A stretch of DNA of 64,000 nucleotides from Agapanthus africanus (lineage: Eukaryota > Streptophyta > Magnoliopsida > Asparagales > Amaryllidaceae), in contig JASDDO010000028.1 of assembly GCA_030015575.1 (NCBI GenBank), positions 26,701,154-26,765,153 on the forward strand, read 5' to 3'. Of this stretch, positions 1 through 10,206 are shown in pieces (position 1 is the stretch's first letter; each line of letters starts with the position of its first letter). The notes under the pieces are model-generated. The model saw only the letters and a list, made by a program, of their open reading frames with translations, searched no databases and had not been told where the DNA came from. Position numbers and translations under genes: made by a program.

Positions 1-1352
1 TGTTTGCATCCATCTCGTCTAGTATACATATTATTGCATCCATAGATCACTTGAATATATAACATTATAATATTAACATTCCACATTTGATAAATTATGG
101 TTTAATTAGTATTGGAACTTTAACTTTAACCCTAATCATAATTGTGCATCTATATACCTTAATCTGTACCCGATTGCATTTTACATTACAATGTTCCATT
201 TTATCGTTCCATTAGTACCCCATGCTTGTTTTGTATACCCATGCTTCTGTCAGTTGATTATGAGCACCCACATGACATTTTGTACACCCTGACATGACTT
301 GTTACACCTACTACTTGACACGACATGGTACCGTGCAACTCTTGACATGACATGATACCTATGTACTACCTAACTTGACCTGATGTACCATGGCTTTACC
401 TGTTACCTGATCTTGTTACTAATGCTAACAAACCTGACCTGTTGTCCCTACGGACATTTCCTGTTGTCTATCCAGACAAACCTGTACCTGCCTGATCCTG
501 TGTTGGCATTAGCTCCAGATTATTTAATACCTGACTTGAACACATATAACTTGTGGGTATGGGGAAATCAATAATGAAACCTGACTTGTAACTCGACAGT
601 TCGCTACCTTTACTGATCAGTTTTAGAGGCTAGGCCAGCCTTGGGATGATGCGGCTGACATCATCCATCGTTACCCACTACCTTTTAGAGGCTAGGCCAG
701 CCTTGGGATGATGCTGTTGACATCATTCATCGTTATCCCTTTTCCTTTTAGTGCCTCGCGGCATGTCTCGGTTTCAGGCTGAGAATCTTCACCGTGATCC
801 CGGGCACGCACGGGATACTATTGAGTTACATCAATGATTCATCAAATTGATTTCAAAGACTTGAGAGTAGTTAACCCAATAGACCAGTTTAGATTACTCA
901 CTACACATTACCCTCACTGTCCTCATTTATATTACTGTTATACATGTTTTACTGTTTATACACATACCTGTATGTCTTGCTACCCCTGTTTATATTATTG
1001 CTTGATGTTATGACGCACTGACGTCTGGGTTTTGCATGGCCCATATCTTCTACCTTTGTCGCAGGCTGATTAGGAGCACTGCCGCTGTTAGACCGAGCAG
1101 TGAGGATCCTGTGGTATCCAGTATTATTTTCCAGGTGTTTTATTTATTGGATATTTTGCTTCCGCATATTATATTATTTCTTGACTCATTTATTCTGGCT
1201 TATGGACATGTACTAGATAGTTTAGTTTACTTTCCTGTTCTTGATATCTCTACAGCCGTAATGTGACTGTGGAAGGATTTTTCCTTTCCACAGGTAGCAT
1301 GGTTGGCTATGTCACGTGCCTATCTTAGCATATTCTGGGAAACGGGACGTGC
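1..1352 (+). repeat. 3' part of a chromovirus LTR (C-like)
   Basis: No gene. The stretch matches the last ~1 kb of element C's 5' LTR (about 44100-45074) in the same order, including the TGGCATTAG block, the CACGGGATACTATTGAG block (about 806), and the TAATGTGACTGTGG and CACAGGTAGCATGG blocks near 1260-1310. It ends in a CGTGCA terminus like C's LTR end CGTGACA. The short reading frames here are not conserved as proteins. The 5' end lies outside the window. Confidence 0.7.
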
Positions 1353-1816
1353 AATAACAATCATATACCTGTACACCTTACCGGTTTCATTTCATATTAC
1401 TTGTTTTATTTCATTCTTTCTTTTGGGACATACCGAGCGCTAGTTAGCTGACGACATTCCTGTATATTTCTTTTTTTGGAATGTTTGTCAGAAGGACCGG
1501 ACTCTCAGGAGATCGAGCCTAACCAGGAGGACTTGGATCAGTTTACTGCACAGCCGGACTTCTAGCTCTCTTGTACTTATTTTCAGTTTGTATGCCACTG
1601 TTTAGGCATTGCTTTATATCATTGTATCTTTTCATTTGAAAGAAGTTGTATTGTAAGATGAATGTTAATAAAAATTACTGTTTATTTTATATCATTTGTC
1701 ATTCTTTTCATTTTATATATATATTGCTTAATTATGCTTAACGTATTTATTTCTTAGTAAATACGTTGTGGCTCGCCACGTCACCGTTTCCATATACTGG
1801 GAAGCGGGGCATGACA
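1353..1816 (+). repeat. 5' LTR (3' portion) of chromovirus A
   Basis: The stretch aligns with the 3' end of element B's LTRs (34250-34700 and 39091-39531): the ACCGAGCG block, the AGGAGATCGAGCC block, 'TATGCCACTGTTTAGGCATT' and a shared AATAAA poly(A) signal (about 1667). It ends GGGGCATGACA at 1816, followed by internal sequence. Only the last ~460 bp is B-like. The DNA upstream belongs to a different LTR type, so this LTR is either truncated or a recombinant. Confidence 0.7.
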
Positions 1817-1983
1817 GGTTTTGTTGGTGGCCCATGCAGGTCAGTTCTGCATGAAGTCTTAAGCAATATATCACAAGAATAATAAGAATCATCAACTATA
1901 CATTCCTTACATTTCAAATTCCTTGAATCTATCCTAACCCTTTCTTTTCTATCAAGGTTATAGATTCTCCCAACAACACAAGC

Positions 1984-3252
1984 ATGAACGTCAATAGAAA
2001 CAATCCACCGCCTACTTTACCACCACTACCTACCATTGCAGCTCCCATCAACGACCAAACGGTACTGCTCGAGACAATCAAGAGCCTCTTGGAGGGTTAG
2101 CAGCAGCGGACTGCTATCCTCGTGCACCGCCTAGAAGTCGAGGCACTCGACATCAAGAAATTCTGGGCACTGCACCCGAAACATTTATCAGGAAAACAGA
2201 GCCCACTGGAGGCAGAAGAATGGGCTCAGTCGATAGAAGATGACCTGGCAACAGCACAAGTGCCAGAGATTGCTTGGGTGAGAGTTGCAAAGCTGCAACT
2301 AACAGACAACGCCAGAGTCTGGTGGAAGGCTGATGAAATCCGTCTCGCCCAACCGATCGAATGGAAGAAGTTTCGTGATTTTTTCGATGCGAAATACTTC
2401 CCTTAGATTGCCCATTTCGACATAGAACAACAGTTCATCTACTTACAACAAGGCTCGATGTGGAGCAAGTCCGTGGATGAATACGATACTGAATTTACTA
2501 TGCTTAGCAGGTAAGATATTATCTCAAATTCAAATTCCTGATATCACTTATTACACTGCTACTACAAGACCATAACAGGTTCGCGGCACACCTTATCCCG
2601 ATTGCTGAGATCCAGGCACGATAATTTCAACAAGGGTTGGACTCGGAAATCCAAGCTGCACTCGCTACAGGGGATTTCCTAACCCATGATCTTGCACTGA
2701 AGGTTGCCTGACTCTATGAGGCAGTTGTGAAGAAGAAAAGCAGACTACAGACTGCCGGTATGAAACTCCTTACCACACAGATGGCAGGAGGAGCCTCTTC
2801 CAGGCCATCATTTGCACCTAGGAGATTGGGAAGAACAATTAACCGGCCCAGTCCAGACTTTTGCTTTTACTGCAAGAGGAATGGACACATGGCGAAGGAC
2901 TGCAGGCATGCAAACGACATGTACCTAGTTTGTGGCGCATCCACTTATGCCATAGGAGCATGTCCATATAGACTCAGCCTAGCTCCAGCCCCCAGACCAG
3001 CTATCACAGTTCTGCAGCGGCCAGCCATTCAGGCTCCTGTACCTCGTCTTGCTCTACCTTCTCCATCTCTACTTGGACCTCCTGCATAGCCTCCTCGTCA
3101 ATTCCATCAAGCACAGAGGAACATGCCTTAGGGGCAGAGGAATGTGCCCCAGTGACAGCGGATTGTGCCTCCAGCAAGGAGGAATGTACCCAGACGTCAG
3201 GCCTTCATAATAACGGTTGAGGAAGCTGAAGCCACTGGCCAAGTAATCACCG
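1984..3252 (+). pseudogene. Chromovirus A gag (intron-containing, decayed)
   Basis: Gag packages retrotransposon RNA into cytoplasmic particles. The ATG at 1984 opens a frame aligning throughout with element B's gag. A TAG at 2098 replaces B's CAG, and a TAG at 2404 and later stops in exon 2 break it further. The core has the typical 'WVRVAKLQLTDNARVWWK' block (about 2275-2325) and a 'GSMWSKSVDEY' block. A CCHC zinc knuckle, C-FY-C-KRNGH-MAKD-C, sits near 2862-2904 and is followed by a second cysteine run. A 68-nt insertion with splice signals (2511-2578) separates the codons for R and F in 'LSRFAAHL'. It is non-functional. Confidence 0.75.
2511..2578 (+). other. Candidate spliceosomal intron 1 in gag (A)
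   Basis: The sequence reads AGCAG|GTAAGATATT ... CATAACAG|GTTCGCGG, 68 nt and AT-rich. Removing it restores the gag frame at a phase-2 position (AG|G, Arg). Element B has an insertion at exactly the same codon (35437-35507), while element C's gag is uninterrupted there. Confidence 0.65.
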
Positions 3253-3338
3253 GTAATTCCTAATCCTTTCACATATTTTCAATCCTTGTACATCACTATA
3301 TTCTTTCCTGTATCTAAAACCAACCTTACACAACTTAG
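3253..3338 (+). other. Candidate spliceosomal intron 2 at the gag-PR border (A)
   Basis: The sequence reads ATCACCG|GTAATTCC ... ACAACTTAG|GTACTATAC, 86 nt. Splicing joins 'GQVITG' to 'TILVAT' in frame (phase 1), a few residues before the protease DTG motif. Element B carries the equivalent 89-nt insertion at 36155-36243 with the same junction residues. Confidence 0.65.
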
Positions 3339-4854
3339 GTACTATACTAGTAGCCACCCTTCCTGCACTCGCACTGTTCGACACTGGAGCGTCGCACTGC
3401 TTCATGTCGCAACGATTCGTGAGAACGTATGCGATTCCTATGAAGCCACTCATTTCAAGATGGAATGTCAGTTCCGGGAATGGAGTATTAAAGGCAACTA
3501 TGGGATTTGATCAGTGTCCAGTTGTAGTTTGCGGACGATAATTCTACGCGAATTTCAAAGTACTGGATATCCTAAATTTCGATGTTGTATTGGGAATGGA
3601 CTGGTTGGGAGTTTTCTATGCTACGATTGACTGCAATCAAAAGAGGGTAGTATTTGAAATATAAGATCATTCGGTGTTCTATTTCAAGAGTGGAGACCGT
3701 GCCCTGGAACCTAGTGTCTACAAGGCAAAACCAAAGAAGGCATTGGTTGCAACATTACAAGCAGAAGAATCGAAGCCAAAAGTGGTTCGAGAGTTCGAGG
3801 ATGTATTCCCTGAAGATATCTCAGGTTTCCCTCCCGATCAAGCTCTTGAATTCAGTATTGATTTACTACCTGGTGCGCATCCTGTAATCAAAACTCTGTA
3901 CCGGCTAATTCTAGAAGGATTGAAGGAGATCCGTACTCAGTTAGACGAACTCCTGAAGAAAGGTTGGATTCTTCCCAGTACTTCAAGTTGGGGATCTCCA
4001 GTTTTGCTCATGAAGAAGAAAGAAGGTTCATACAGGATGTGTGTAGATTATCGAGCTTTGAAAGAAGTGAAACAAGTATCCACTACCGCATATCGATGAT
4101 CTTTTCAATCAGCTAATTGGGTTTTGTTTATTTTCGAAGCTAGAACTTCGTTCGGGTTATCATCAGGTGAAGGTCAAAGAGTCCGATATTCCGAAAACGG
4201 CATTTTGGACTCGCTATGGTCATTATGAATATCTCGTAATGCCATTTGGAGTGACCAATGCACCTGCTATATTCATGAATTTGATGAATCAAGTTTTCCG
4301 AGAGTATTTAGATAGGTTCATTGTCATATTCATCGACGACATCCTGGTATATTCAAAGAATCGGAAAGAATGCGCATAGCCCAAGATCGACAGAAGCATT
4401 GGGCTGATGCAAAGTGTCGACATTTGGAGTTCCAACCTGGAGACCATGTTTTCTTAAAGATCTCTCCAAACAGAGGAGTGATCCGATTCAGCAAGAGGGG
4501 TAAGCTCAGTCCCAGATACATAGGACCGTTTGACATTCTCGAACGAGTTGGAGAAGTGGCATACCATTTAGCACTACCATCCTCATTGAAAGGAGTGCAC
4601 AACATGTTCTACATATCTCAGTTACGAAGATATGTGAGCGACCCCAGCCACATCCTTGATCACTCAGAGCTCACAGTCCAGACTAATCTGATTTGCGAGC
4701 AACAACCCATTGAGATCCTGGACCGAAAGGTGAAGACACTGCGGAATAAGGAAGTAAACTTGGTCTGAGTGATGTGGAGAAAAAATTCGCTAGGAGAATC
4801 AAATTGGAAACAAGAAGAAGACATGCGTGCAAGATATCCTCACTTATTTGTAAA
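3339..4854 (+). pseudogene. Chromovirus A pol remnant: PR-RT, then integrase C-terminus
   Basis: The protease has its 'LFDTGASH' active site near 3375 and a 'DVVLGMDWLG' block near 3583. RT follows (about 3790-4377) with '[16 protein letters not shown]', 'MPFGVTNAP' and the catalytic 'FIDDILVYS' (about 4333). At about 4372 the RT frame passes directly into integrase C-terminal sequence ('AQDRQKHWADAKCR'). The RNase H and the integrase zinc and DDE domains are therefore missing. The end carries 'GDHVFLKISP', 'GPFDILERVGEVAY' and a chromodomain tail ending 'ARYPHLF' after an in-frame TGA near 4766. Several stops and a frameshift near 4070 make it inactive. Confidence 0.75.
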
Positions 4855-5020
4855 TTAGTCCTTATGTAAATGCAAATTTCGAAGATAAAATTTTTATAAG
4901 GAAGATAGAATGTAACGACTCTGAATTTACTGTACGGAATTTTCCAGTTTAATGTACAGAATATGAGTTATACAGCCTGAATTTGAGTTATAAGTTAATT
5001 TTGTTAAATAACAGCAAGAA

Positions 5021-5091
5021 GCCAGTTGTAGCTCACTGGTAAAGCTCTTGCACTGCTGTAACGTAGCCCCCGTGTTCAATCCCATCTGACA
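5021..5091 (+). ncRNA. tRNA-like sequence embedded in the LTR (A copy)
   Basis: The stretch has an A-box-like TAGCTCACTGGTAAAGC, with AGCT arms able to form a D stem, and a B-box-like GTGTTCAATCCC about 40 nt later. Acceptor and anticodon stems pair poorly, so it is a decayed tRNA or SINE-head relic rather than a working tRNA. The B copy lies at the same distance from its LTR start (110 versus 113 bp). Confidence 0.4.
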
Positions 5092-5458
5092 CATTATTTT
5101 TTTCTGATTTTTTAAAAAACTTTTTGGAAGCCCAAAAGTATACATGTGCAATACACACAAAAATGAAAAGTCAGAAAAATCAAACATGTACAAAAGTGTT
5201 TAAACACTGAGTAGTATACGTGGCCAAAATCCAGAGCCCCTTAGCCCTAGATCGACCGGCCAAATGCCCCTAGGCCGGCACCGACGGTCCAACAGTGGCC
5301 AATAAGACCCGAGCTTTGCACACTCGACTTTTGGCCTACCCCTAACTTCCTTGCACCGTTTGATTGCTTTGCAATCTAACAAAGACCCTTCATTTCACCA
5401 TTTATCATCTATTTAATGAATTTTAATTCACTATTTTAATTCCAAAACCCTAATTCTA

Positions 5459-5471
5459 TACTATAAATACT
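5459..5471 (+). promoter_or_regulatory. LTR TATA box (A)
   Basis: CTATAAATACTAC lies mid-LTR in an AT-rich context, followed by C/A-rich leader-like sequence with 'CCAAAACTCTCAA'. Element B has CCTATAAATACC at the same place (about 32421), followed by the same leader words. This is the likely Pol II core promoter of the A/B family. Confidence 0.6.
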
Positions 5472-6538
5472 ACCTCATGCCCTAACCCTTCATCATTTTG
5501 AAAATTCTAGCCAAAACTCTCAAAATTTCTTAAGTACAAGTAGAGTAAACGAGGAGTTAGCAAGCTATCAACTTCCGGCGAGAATTGAAGCAAATTCCGG
5601 CGATCCCGCAACGACAACAATCTCTTCTTAATATAACCAAGTGGAAAGTCCCTATCAATCCCTCTTCTTATTCTTTGAAATTCCATTTCAAATCATATAT
5701 CGGTAAGTGGAGTTAATACCGATATCTTTTTCAAAACTCTAGAAAACTCTTTCTCTTTAATATCTTTTTTAATCTAACTTGTGCCCATCACTTATAACCT
5801 TAAATCATAATATTTAGAATAAATTTAAACCTAGAATTCCATGCAAAATAACTTTAATTTAAGTTTTTCGTTAAAATACCATGAACTTCAAATATCACCC
5901 TTTTAGTATTTAGTTAATACTTTACCTTTAGAAAACTTCACGGGGTAATAACGTACCCCTCACATACACACATGATTCCATAGCACGATATTCTTCTTGT
6001 ATGAATCTTTGTTTCAAGAAAATATTATATTAAAATACCATTTACTATAAAAACCGAATTTCTTTTAAATTGTATTTTAAATTCCTTTGCGATTATACCT
6101 CTACAACCCTTTTTAGGGGACCCGCTATTGGATGGTGCGGATTATCGCACATCCATGGGATAGTAGAGCGAAATGCAGACCTCCTTACGGAGCATTCGAT
6201 CTCGAAAGGTTTTAAATACGGTTTTTAAGAAAAAACGTATTTTTATAATTAAATAAAATTTAATATTTTATAATTATATAAATATTACAAATCCATATAT
6301 TTTCAAAATATAACAAACTTACATTTTTTCTAAAGATGAAAGTTTACAAGTTTCACTAAAATATTATTAAGATATCAATATAAGACAAGTTTTACAATAA
6401 AATACCATGAACTATTCAAGCTATGTAATTATCACTAAAATACCTCAAATCCTTAAAATTCACATCCATGAAAAACTTAAATAAAATAAACAAATTCTCG
6501 AGATTATTTTGAAACTATATTAAAATAATTTTCATAAA

Positions 6539-6543
6539 ACCCC
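6539..6543. other. Target-site duplication of D1, left copy
   Basis: ACCCC directly precedes the D1 5' LTR and matches 31109-31113 directly after its 3' LTR. This perfect 5-bp duplication shows D1 is a single intact insertion. Confidence 0.9.
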
Positions 6544-6589
6544 TGTTTCCTGATTTAAAATCAGGAAAGCTTCTGTGAAAAGCTTCAAA

Positions 6590-7060
6590 AGAGGGTCACG
6601 TGCTTACACGTGACTAGCGGTCACGTGTTGGCACGTGACGCCTAAAAGACGTCATCAAGGCAGGTTCAGTTTCCTGACTACGTGGAAGAAAAGGGGCTTC
6701 AGGAAGAGTCATATGCTCCCACGTGACCAGGGTCACGTGGCGACACGTGATATTTAAATGCAAGCGTCAAAGGAACACCGGTTAACTGATCAAGTCAAGG
6801 AAAAGGATTCAGAAGAAGTCACGTGCTCCCACGTGACCAGAGTCACGTGTTGGCACGTGACGTTCAAGGCAGCAGACTCGTTCTCCAGAAAGAGGCGCCA
6901 GACAGGGGTCATGTGCTCACACGTGACCAGGGGTCACGTGGTAGCACATGACGTTCAAGCAGCAATCAGAAGACAGAGCGCAAAGGAAAGAAGAAGGCTC
7001 ATTCCGAAGGGGGTCACATGCTCACACGTGACCATGGGTCACGTGGGCACATGTGACCGG
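6590..7060 (+). repeat. G-box hairpin block in the D1 LTR
   Basis: About eight inverted repeats of the form GTCACGTG-N4-CACGTGAC follow one another, for example 6595-6614 (loop CTTA) and 6620-6639 (loop TTGG). Each carries two CACGTG G-box cores, known binding sites of plant bZIP and bHLH factors. The 3' LTR copy is at about 27570-28040, and further copies lie at 8095-8305. Confidence 0.75.
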
Positions 7061-7369
7061 CTTTCAAGGCCCATTTTGTCAACAAAATTAAATTCTGAAA
7101 GAAATTCAAATCTTTCCAAAGGAAAGCGGCTATCTGGAACCAATCAAATTAAAAATTCAGAGATGATTAAATATCATCTATCTATGGAAAATCTCGGGTT
7201 TGGAAAGATTTCCCCCTTAAATCTAACCAAAATAACAGAGGAGAATCTCTGGATTTAAAATCCAATGGTGAATAAAATTCACCCAATAATCCAAAGGTCC
7301 AAAACGAATGATGGATGCAAATCAAATCTCTCAATGAAGATTCATCAAAAACTAATTTATTCGGCTGCT

Positions 7370-7386
7370 TCTCATATAAATAGGGG
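7370..7386 (+). promoter_or_regulatory. D1 LTR TATA box
   Basis: TCATATAAATAGGGGCC precedes a purine-rich likely transcription start (about 7400). The same sequence occurs in the 3' LTR near 28351. It lies between the upstream hairpin block and the R/U5-like remainder, as expected for a U3 core promoter. Confidence 0.65.
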
Positions 7387-7494
7387 CCGAGAGATACAAA
7401 AAAGGGAGATACGCAGAGGGAAGAAAAAAAAAGAAGAGAGCTCAGATACTTGAAAGAACTTGGATCTTCTGCAAAAGAAAACCCTAGGTAAGAA

Positions 7495-8055
7495 AGGGAA
7501 GGCTTTCTGAAAGAAAGAGAATTTAATTCTCAACAGAGTTTAACTCTAATATATAAAACAGAAGAATATATTTCTTCTCTCTTTGATAGAGGATCTGCAA
7601 AGTGCACATCTCCCCTTTAGGTTGAGAATTTAATTCTCAATGGGTTGAGATCCTGCCATGCAGATCCAAAACATAAAGAGGGAATGCAAGCATGAGAATT
7701 TAATTCTCGCAGAACTATAGGAATTTAATTCCTTTAAGATAAAATTAGGGCTTGACCCTGTATCATGGGAATTTAATTCCTTTAGAACAAAGAGAAATAG
7801 GGTTTAACCCTAATTAAGAATATAGTTCTGTGGAAACAGCAGGAATTTAATTCCCGTAATTATAATTCTTTAAAATGGGAAGTATAATTCCTGGAAAGCT
7901 TTTATTAAGGGTTAAACCCTCTTCAGTTCTTCACATATACGAGGAATTTAATTCCTACAGAAAATTCAGAGTTCAACTCTATTTCAGAATATAGATCTTT
8001 GAAAGGAAGTAAGAATTTAATTCCTCTGAAATCTAAAAATTTAATTCCTGAAAAG
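7495..8055 (+). repeat. GAATTTAATTC palindrome block (D1 LTR)
   Basis: The repeated words are GAGAATTTAATTCTC, GGAATTTAATTCC, AGAGTTTAACTCT and GGGTTTAACCC. They share a TTTAA centre while the flanking bases change in complementary pairs. No gene. Copies recur in the 3' LTR, and related GGAATTAAATTCC words lie at 26850-27350. Confidence 0.7.
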
Positions 8056-8308
8056 AGATCAACAGATCCTCTAAAAACGACATACATAGAGGCAGGGTCA
8101 CGTGCCACCACGTGACCCCCCAAGAGATCTATAGAAAACCCTTTGAGGCAGTCCCTCACGTGACCCACGTGACCCTTAACAAAAGCTCTAACAAATGAGC
8201 ATATGAATGCCCGTCACGTGCTGACACGTGATGCTCTGAAAGATGCAGTAATCTCAGCAGAATCATTGAAGGGAAGGCACTCTCACGTATTGCCACGTGA
8301 CCTCTCTT

Positions 8309-8612
8309 GCCTTAGTGTTTAACACTAAATTGGAACCCTCGAATCCAGTTATTGAAACAATTGTTGGGCCTTAGTGTTCAACACTAATCAAAAACCTTAC
8401 TTGCAGTGTTCAACACTGACTACCTTAGTGTTTAACACTAATTTGAGGGCTCCGTTGCCAGTACTTGACACCAATCTGTTTTAGTGTTTAACACTAATTT
8501 GAAAGCCTTGTTGCTGGTGTTTAACACCAACTATTCTTTTAGTGTTAAACACTAACTTGTCAACCCTATTCCCAGTGTTCAACACTGATTGCTCTGAAGT
8601 GTTTAACACTAG
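8309..8612 (+). repeat. AGTGTTTAACACT palindrome block (D1 LTR)
   Basis: About nine near-palindromes occur in ~300 bp: TTAGTGTTTAACACTAA, CAGTGTTCAACACTG, GGTGTTTAACACC and variants. Centres are TTTAA or TTCAA. The equivalent 3' LTR block is at 29289-29592. Confidence 0.7.
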
Positions 8613-8937
8613 GCTTTGGCCCAATTGGCTAAAGGGATAGAGGCAAAGCCTCTCCCTCAATAGACCAACAAAAAGTCAATATTCCAGACCTGACTGGACT
8701 TAGCCCAAGCTGGCCATAAGTCCTCAATTTGTGATTAACTGAGCCAATGAGCTCATAACATAATTGATCAGTCTTGACCCAAATTGGGCCAGGGACTATT
8801 TAATCCACCCCGGTTCTAGGGTACATCTCTTCACTCCTTTGATACTTGGCATTGTAATCCCTCAATGTCTTCAAAGAGGTGACGGGTCCCGATGACCACT
8901 CATGATATGGACTGTGGGGTCCTTAAACCCATGCCTA

Positions 8938-9112
8938 ACGCAAAATTCCTGGTTACGTGGAACGCGGATAACGTCACTCTTTGACCCCGTGGAAAACGTC
9001 CAGAGCGGATCCTGGTCCTCGCGGAACACGGCAGTGAACCCGTGTGAAGCATCCAGAGCGGAGCCTGGTCCTCGCCTAGCGCGGCAGTGAACCCGTGTGA
9101 AGCATCCAGAGC
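8938..9112 (+). repeat. Single LTR copy of the 171-bp monomer
   Basis: This stretch (CCTGGTTACGTGGAACGCGG ... AAGCATCCAGAGC) is one unit of the satellite amplified at 21133-22965. The 3' LTR has the same single copy at 29917-30091. Each unit contains two ~54-bp sub-repeats beginning CAGAGCGGA. Confidence 0.8.
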
Positions 9113-9157
9113 ACATACCGGACTGTGGAGTCCTTAAACCCATGGACTATGACGTCC

Positions 9158-9378
9158 TTAACCTTGACCGAGATGTCTTAAAACTACCAATTGATCGAGA
9201 TGTCTTAAAACTACCAACGGACCGAGATGTCCTTAAACTACCAGCGGACCGCAATGTCCTTAAACTACCCATGGACCGCAATGTCCTTAAACTACCAGCG
9301 GACCGCAATGTCCTTAAACTACCAGCGGACCGCAATGTCCTTAAACTACCAGCGGACCGCAATGTCCTTAAACTAGAA
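9158..9378 (+). repeat. 27-bp tandem repeats in the D1 5' LTR
   Basis: Units of the form GGACCGCAATGTCC followed by TTAAACTACCAGC repeat about eight times. The 3' LTR (30137-30303) has two fewer, accounting for almost all of the 53-bp length difference between the LTRs. Related words (GGACCGAAACGTCC, TTAAACTA) recur after pol in D1 and in the LTRs of D2 and E. Confidence 0.85.
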
Positions 9379-10188
9379 CCATAGAGCCTCCATATGCTCT
9401 TTCGTCGGATCTAAACGGTCCTGTTTAAGTTGATCTTAGCCTCAAAGATGGCTAACGCATCCTTAAACCTTCAAGCAGACTGGACTATGAATCCCCCTAA
9501 TTAACTCTGGCTCGAGGGTACATCTCTGACCTCCTCTGACATCCGTCGTTGTAATCCTTCAACGTCGTCAGAGAGGTGACGGGTCCCGACGGCCACACAT
9601 ATGATGGACCACTATGTCCTTAAAACTGGAACAATGGAGTCCAAACGCTCCTTTATCGGATTTAAACGATCCCGTTAAGTTGATCTTAGTCTCAAACTAG
9701 ACTAACGTATCCTTAACAAATGTTTGAGTTGATCTTAGCCTCAAGTATGGCTAACGTGTCCTCAAACCAAACCCCCAAACCCAAATCTAAGATAACACGG
9801 ATTTGGACTAGTCCACGCCCTACGGGCGACGACATAACTCGGTCTCCGTAAACGATCCACGGGCAATAAAACATAAAAAAAAAACACATGACATGAAGTG
9901 ACCATCTGGAGAAGGAGAAAGTTGTTACCGCGATGCGGTAGCGTAATTAACTGCAGGGGCTTGCGCCTGCAGGGAAGAGCGTCCCCACAATCAAAAACCC
10001 CTCAAACGAGGGGGAATCTGACGAAGTCTGCTACATCGGACGCATCCGTCTAAACCTCCGATACATGGCGCCATGGATCAACTTGGCATTTTCGGAGAGG
10101 TGGACGGATAGCACCTATTGGCATCTGCCCCGAACCTCAGGCGAGACGGCCCGACGTCCCGTGTGTCCGTTCGGAGGGGAACAGATTC

Positions 10189-10206
10189 TGGCACGCCCGG
10201 TGGGAC
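10189..10206 (+). promoter_or_regulatory. D1 primer-binding site
   Basis: TGGCACGCCCGGTGGGAC lies five bases after the LTR end and starts with the TGG expected to pair with a tRNA CCA end. D2 has the same site at 51783. I could not assign the tRNA with confidence. Confidence 0.65.

Larger units (their letters stand above)
1353..6543 (+). mobile_element. Chromovirus A (Ty3/gypsy, Tekay-like), defective
   Basis: The remnant runs LTR end, gag with CCHC knuckle, PR, RT, the C-terminal part of integrase and a chromodomain-like tail, then a 3' LTR starting at 4911. Its 3' LTR is split by D1 and resumes at 31114-31281. Internal length is only ~3.1 kb because the end of RT, all RNase H and most of integrase are deleted at about 4372. 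The Tekay-like assignment is inferred from the long LTRs and chromodomain tail. The closest relative in the window is element B. Confidence 0.75.
4911..6543 (+). repeat. 3' LTR of chromovirus A, first segment
   Basis: The LTR begins TGTAACGACTC after a purine-rich run (AAGGAAGATAGAA) and aligns with B's LTR from 31858 onward. It holds the tRNA-like block, a TATA box and AT-rich R/U5 sequence, with no gene. It is cut at 6543 by D1 and continues at 31114. The duplicated ACCCC on both sides of D1 and the B alignment across the junction support this. Confidence 0.8.
6544..10183 (+). repeat. D1 5' LTR (3640 bp)
   Basis: The LTR begins TGTTTCCTG and ends GGGGAACA. It carries blocks of short inverted repeats (G-box hairpins, GAATTTAATTC palindromes, AGTGTTTAACACT palindromes), a TATA box, one 171-bp monomer, and an array of 27-bp repeats two units longer than in the 3' LTR. 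Short frames inside it are by-products of repeat periods divisible by three. Several differences from the 3' LTR are C-to-T or G-to-A, for example CATGTG versus CACGTG. Confidence 0.9.

Noticed and set aside
9097..9384. Plus-strand frame of 9-residue repeats (DRNVLKLPA)
   Set aside because: It is produced by the 27-bp LTR array, and the copy number differs between LTRs of the same element, so it is not a conserved protein.
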